From Caldithrix sp. (GTDB lineage Bacteria; Zhuqueibacterota; Zhuqueibacteria; Oceanimicrobiales; Oceanimicrobiaceae): 6,008 bases of DNA. A program made the translations under genes and the position numbers. The stretch covers positions 1 through 6,008 of the forward strand of contig SMXE01000244.1 of the NCBI GenBank assembly GCA_004357015.1, read 5' to 3'. This document shows positions 5,981-6,008 of this stretch, piece after piece. The notes below the pieces were generated by a model. That model did no database searches. It saw nothing but the letters and a program-made list of their open reading frames with translations, and was not told the origin of the DNA. Positions within the stretch are counted from its first letter, which is position 1, and every line of letters begins with the position of its first letter.

Positions 5981-6008
5981 TTCTTCTATTTGTCCCCGTC
6001 AGTTAAGA

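Noticed and set aside
5922..5981. Longer MotA start at 5981, adding 20 residues
   Set aside because: The added stretch is hydrophilic, unlike known MotA N-termini, and is encoded by the hairpin; the MDKGT start at 5921 fits the family length. It is not fully excluded, since neither start has a strong binding site.
5943..5995. Hairpin plus T-rich tract read on the plus strand as a terminator
   Set aside because: The sequence after the stem on the plus strand (ATTCTTCTATTTG) is only mildly T-rich, the stem has an A-C mismatch in that RNA, and there is no plus-strand gene for it to end.

Overview
This window is one continuous stretch of a flagellar operon. All nine genes lie on the minus strand and fill nearly the whole 6 kb, with junctions of only 2 to 43 bases. 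Read in the direction of transcription (right to left), the order is motA, motB, fliL, fliN, fliO, fliP, fliQ, fliR and an HD-GYP-domain gene. A ribosome-binding site at the left edge shows that the operon continues outside the window, most likely into flhB. I found no RNA genes, mobile elements, CRISPR arrays or convincing plus-strand genes.

The host is a flagellated bacterium of medium GC content. The block motA-motB-fliL followed by C-ring and export genes resembles spirochetes, Firmicutes and several deeper-branching Gram-negative phyla, not the enterobacterial layout. I cannot assign a phylum from sequence alone; an FCB-group or Calditrichota-like lineage is only a guess.

Right part (about 3895-5981), the stator module: MotA and MotB form the ion channel that generates torque, and FliL is the membrane protein that supports the stator. 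MotA carries the two threonines and MotB the transmembrane sequence typical of PomA/PomB sodium motors, so a sodium-driven motor is predicted. A strong 16-bp hairpin sits just upstream of the probable motA start.

Middle part (about 2820-3851), switch and export: FliN follows FliL directly, so the fliM gene normally found between them is missing here. FliN has a very acidic N-terminal extension of about 90 residues. FliO, the export-gate assembly factor, comes next.

Left part (25-2814), export gate: FliP, FliQ and FliR build the core of the flagellar type III export channel. Where flhB would be expected after fliR, there is instead an HD-GYP protein, translationally coupled to fliR. Its signature His-Asp pair is Cys-Asp and its catalytic Lys is Met, while the GYP motif and the other histidines remain. 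It therefore looks like a cyclic-di-GMP-related sensor or regulator that has probably lost phosphodiesterase activity, co-produced with the flagellar export gate.

The most notable points are the degenerate HD-GYP gene, the missing fliM, the predicted sodium stator and the pre-motA hairpin. The rest is a conserved flagellar operon.
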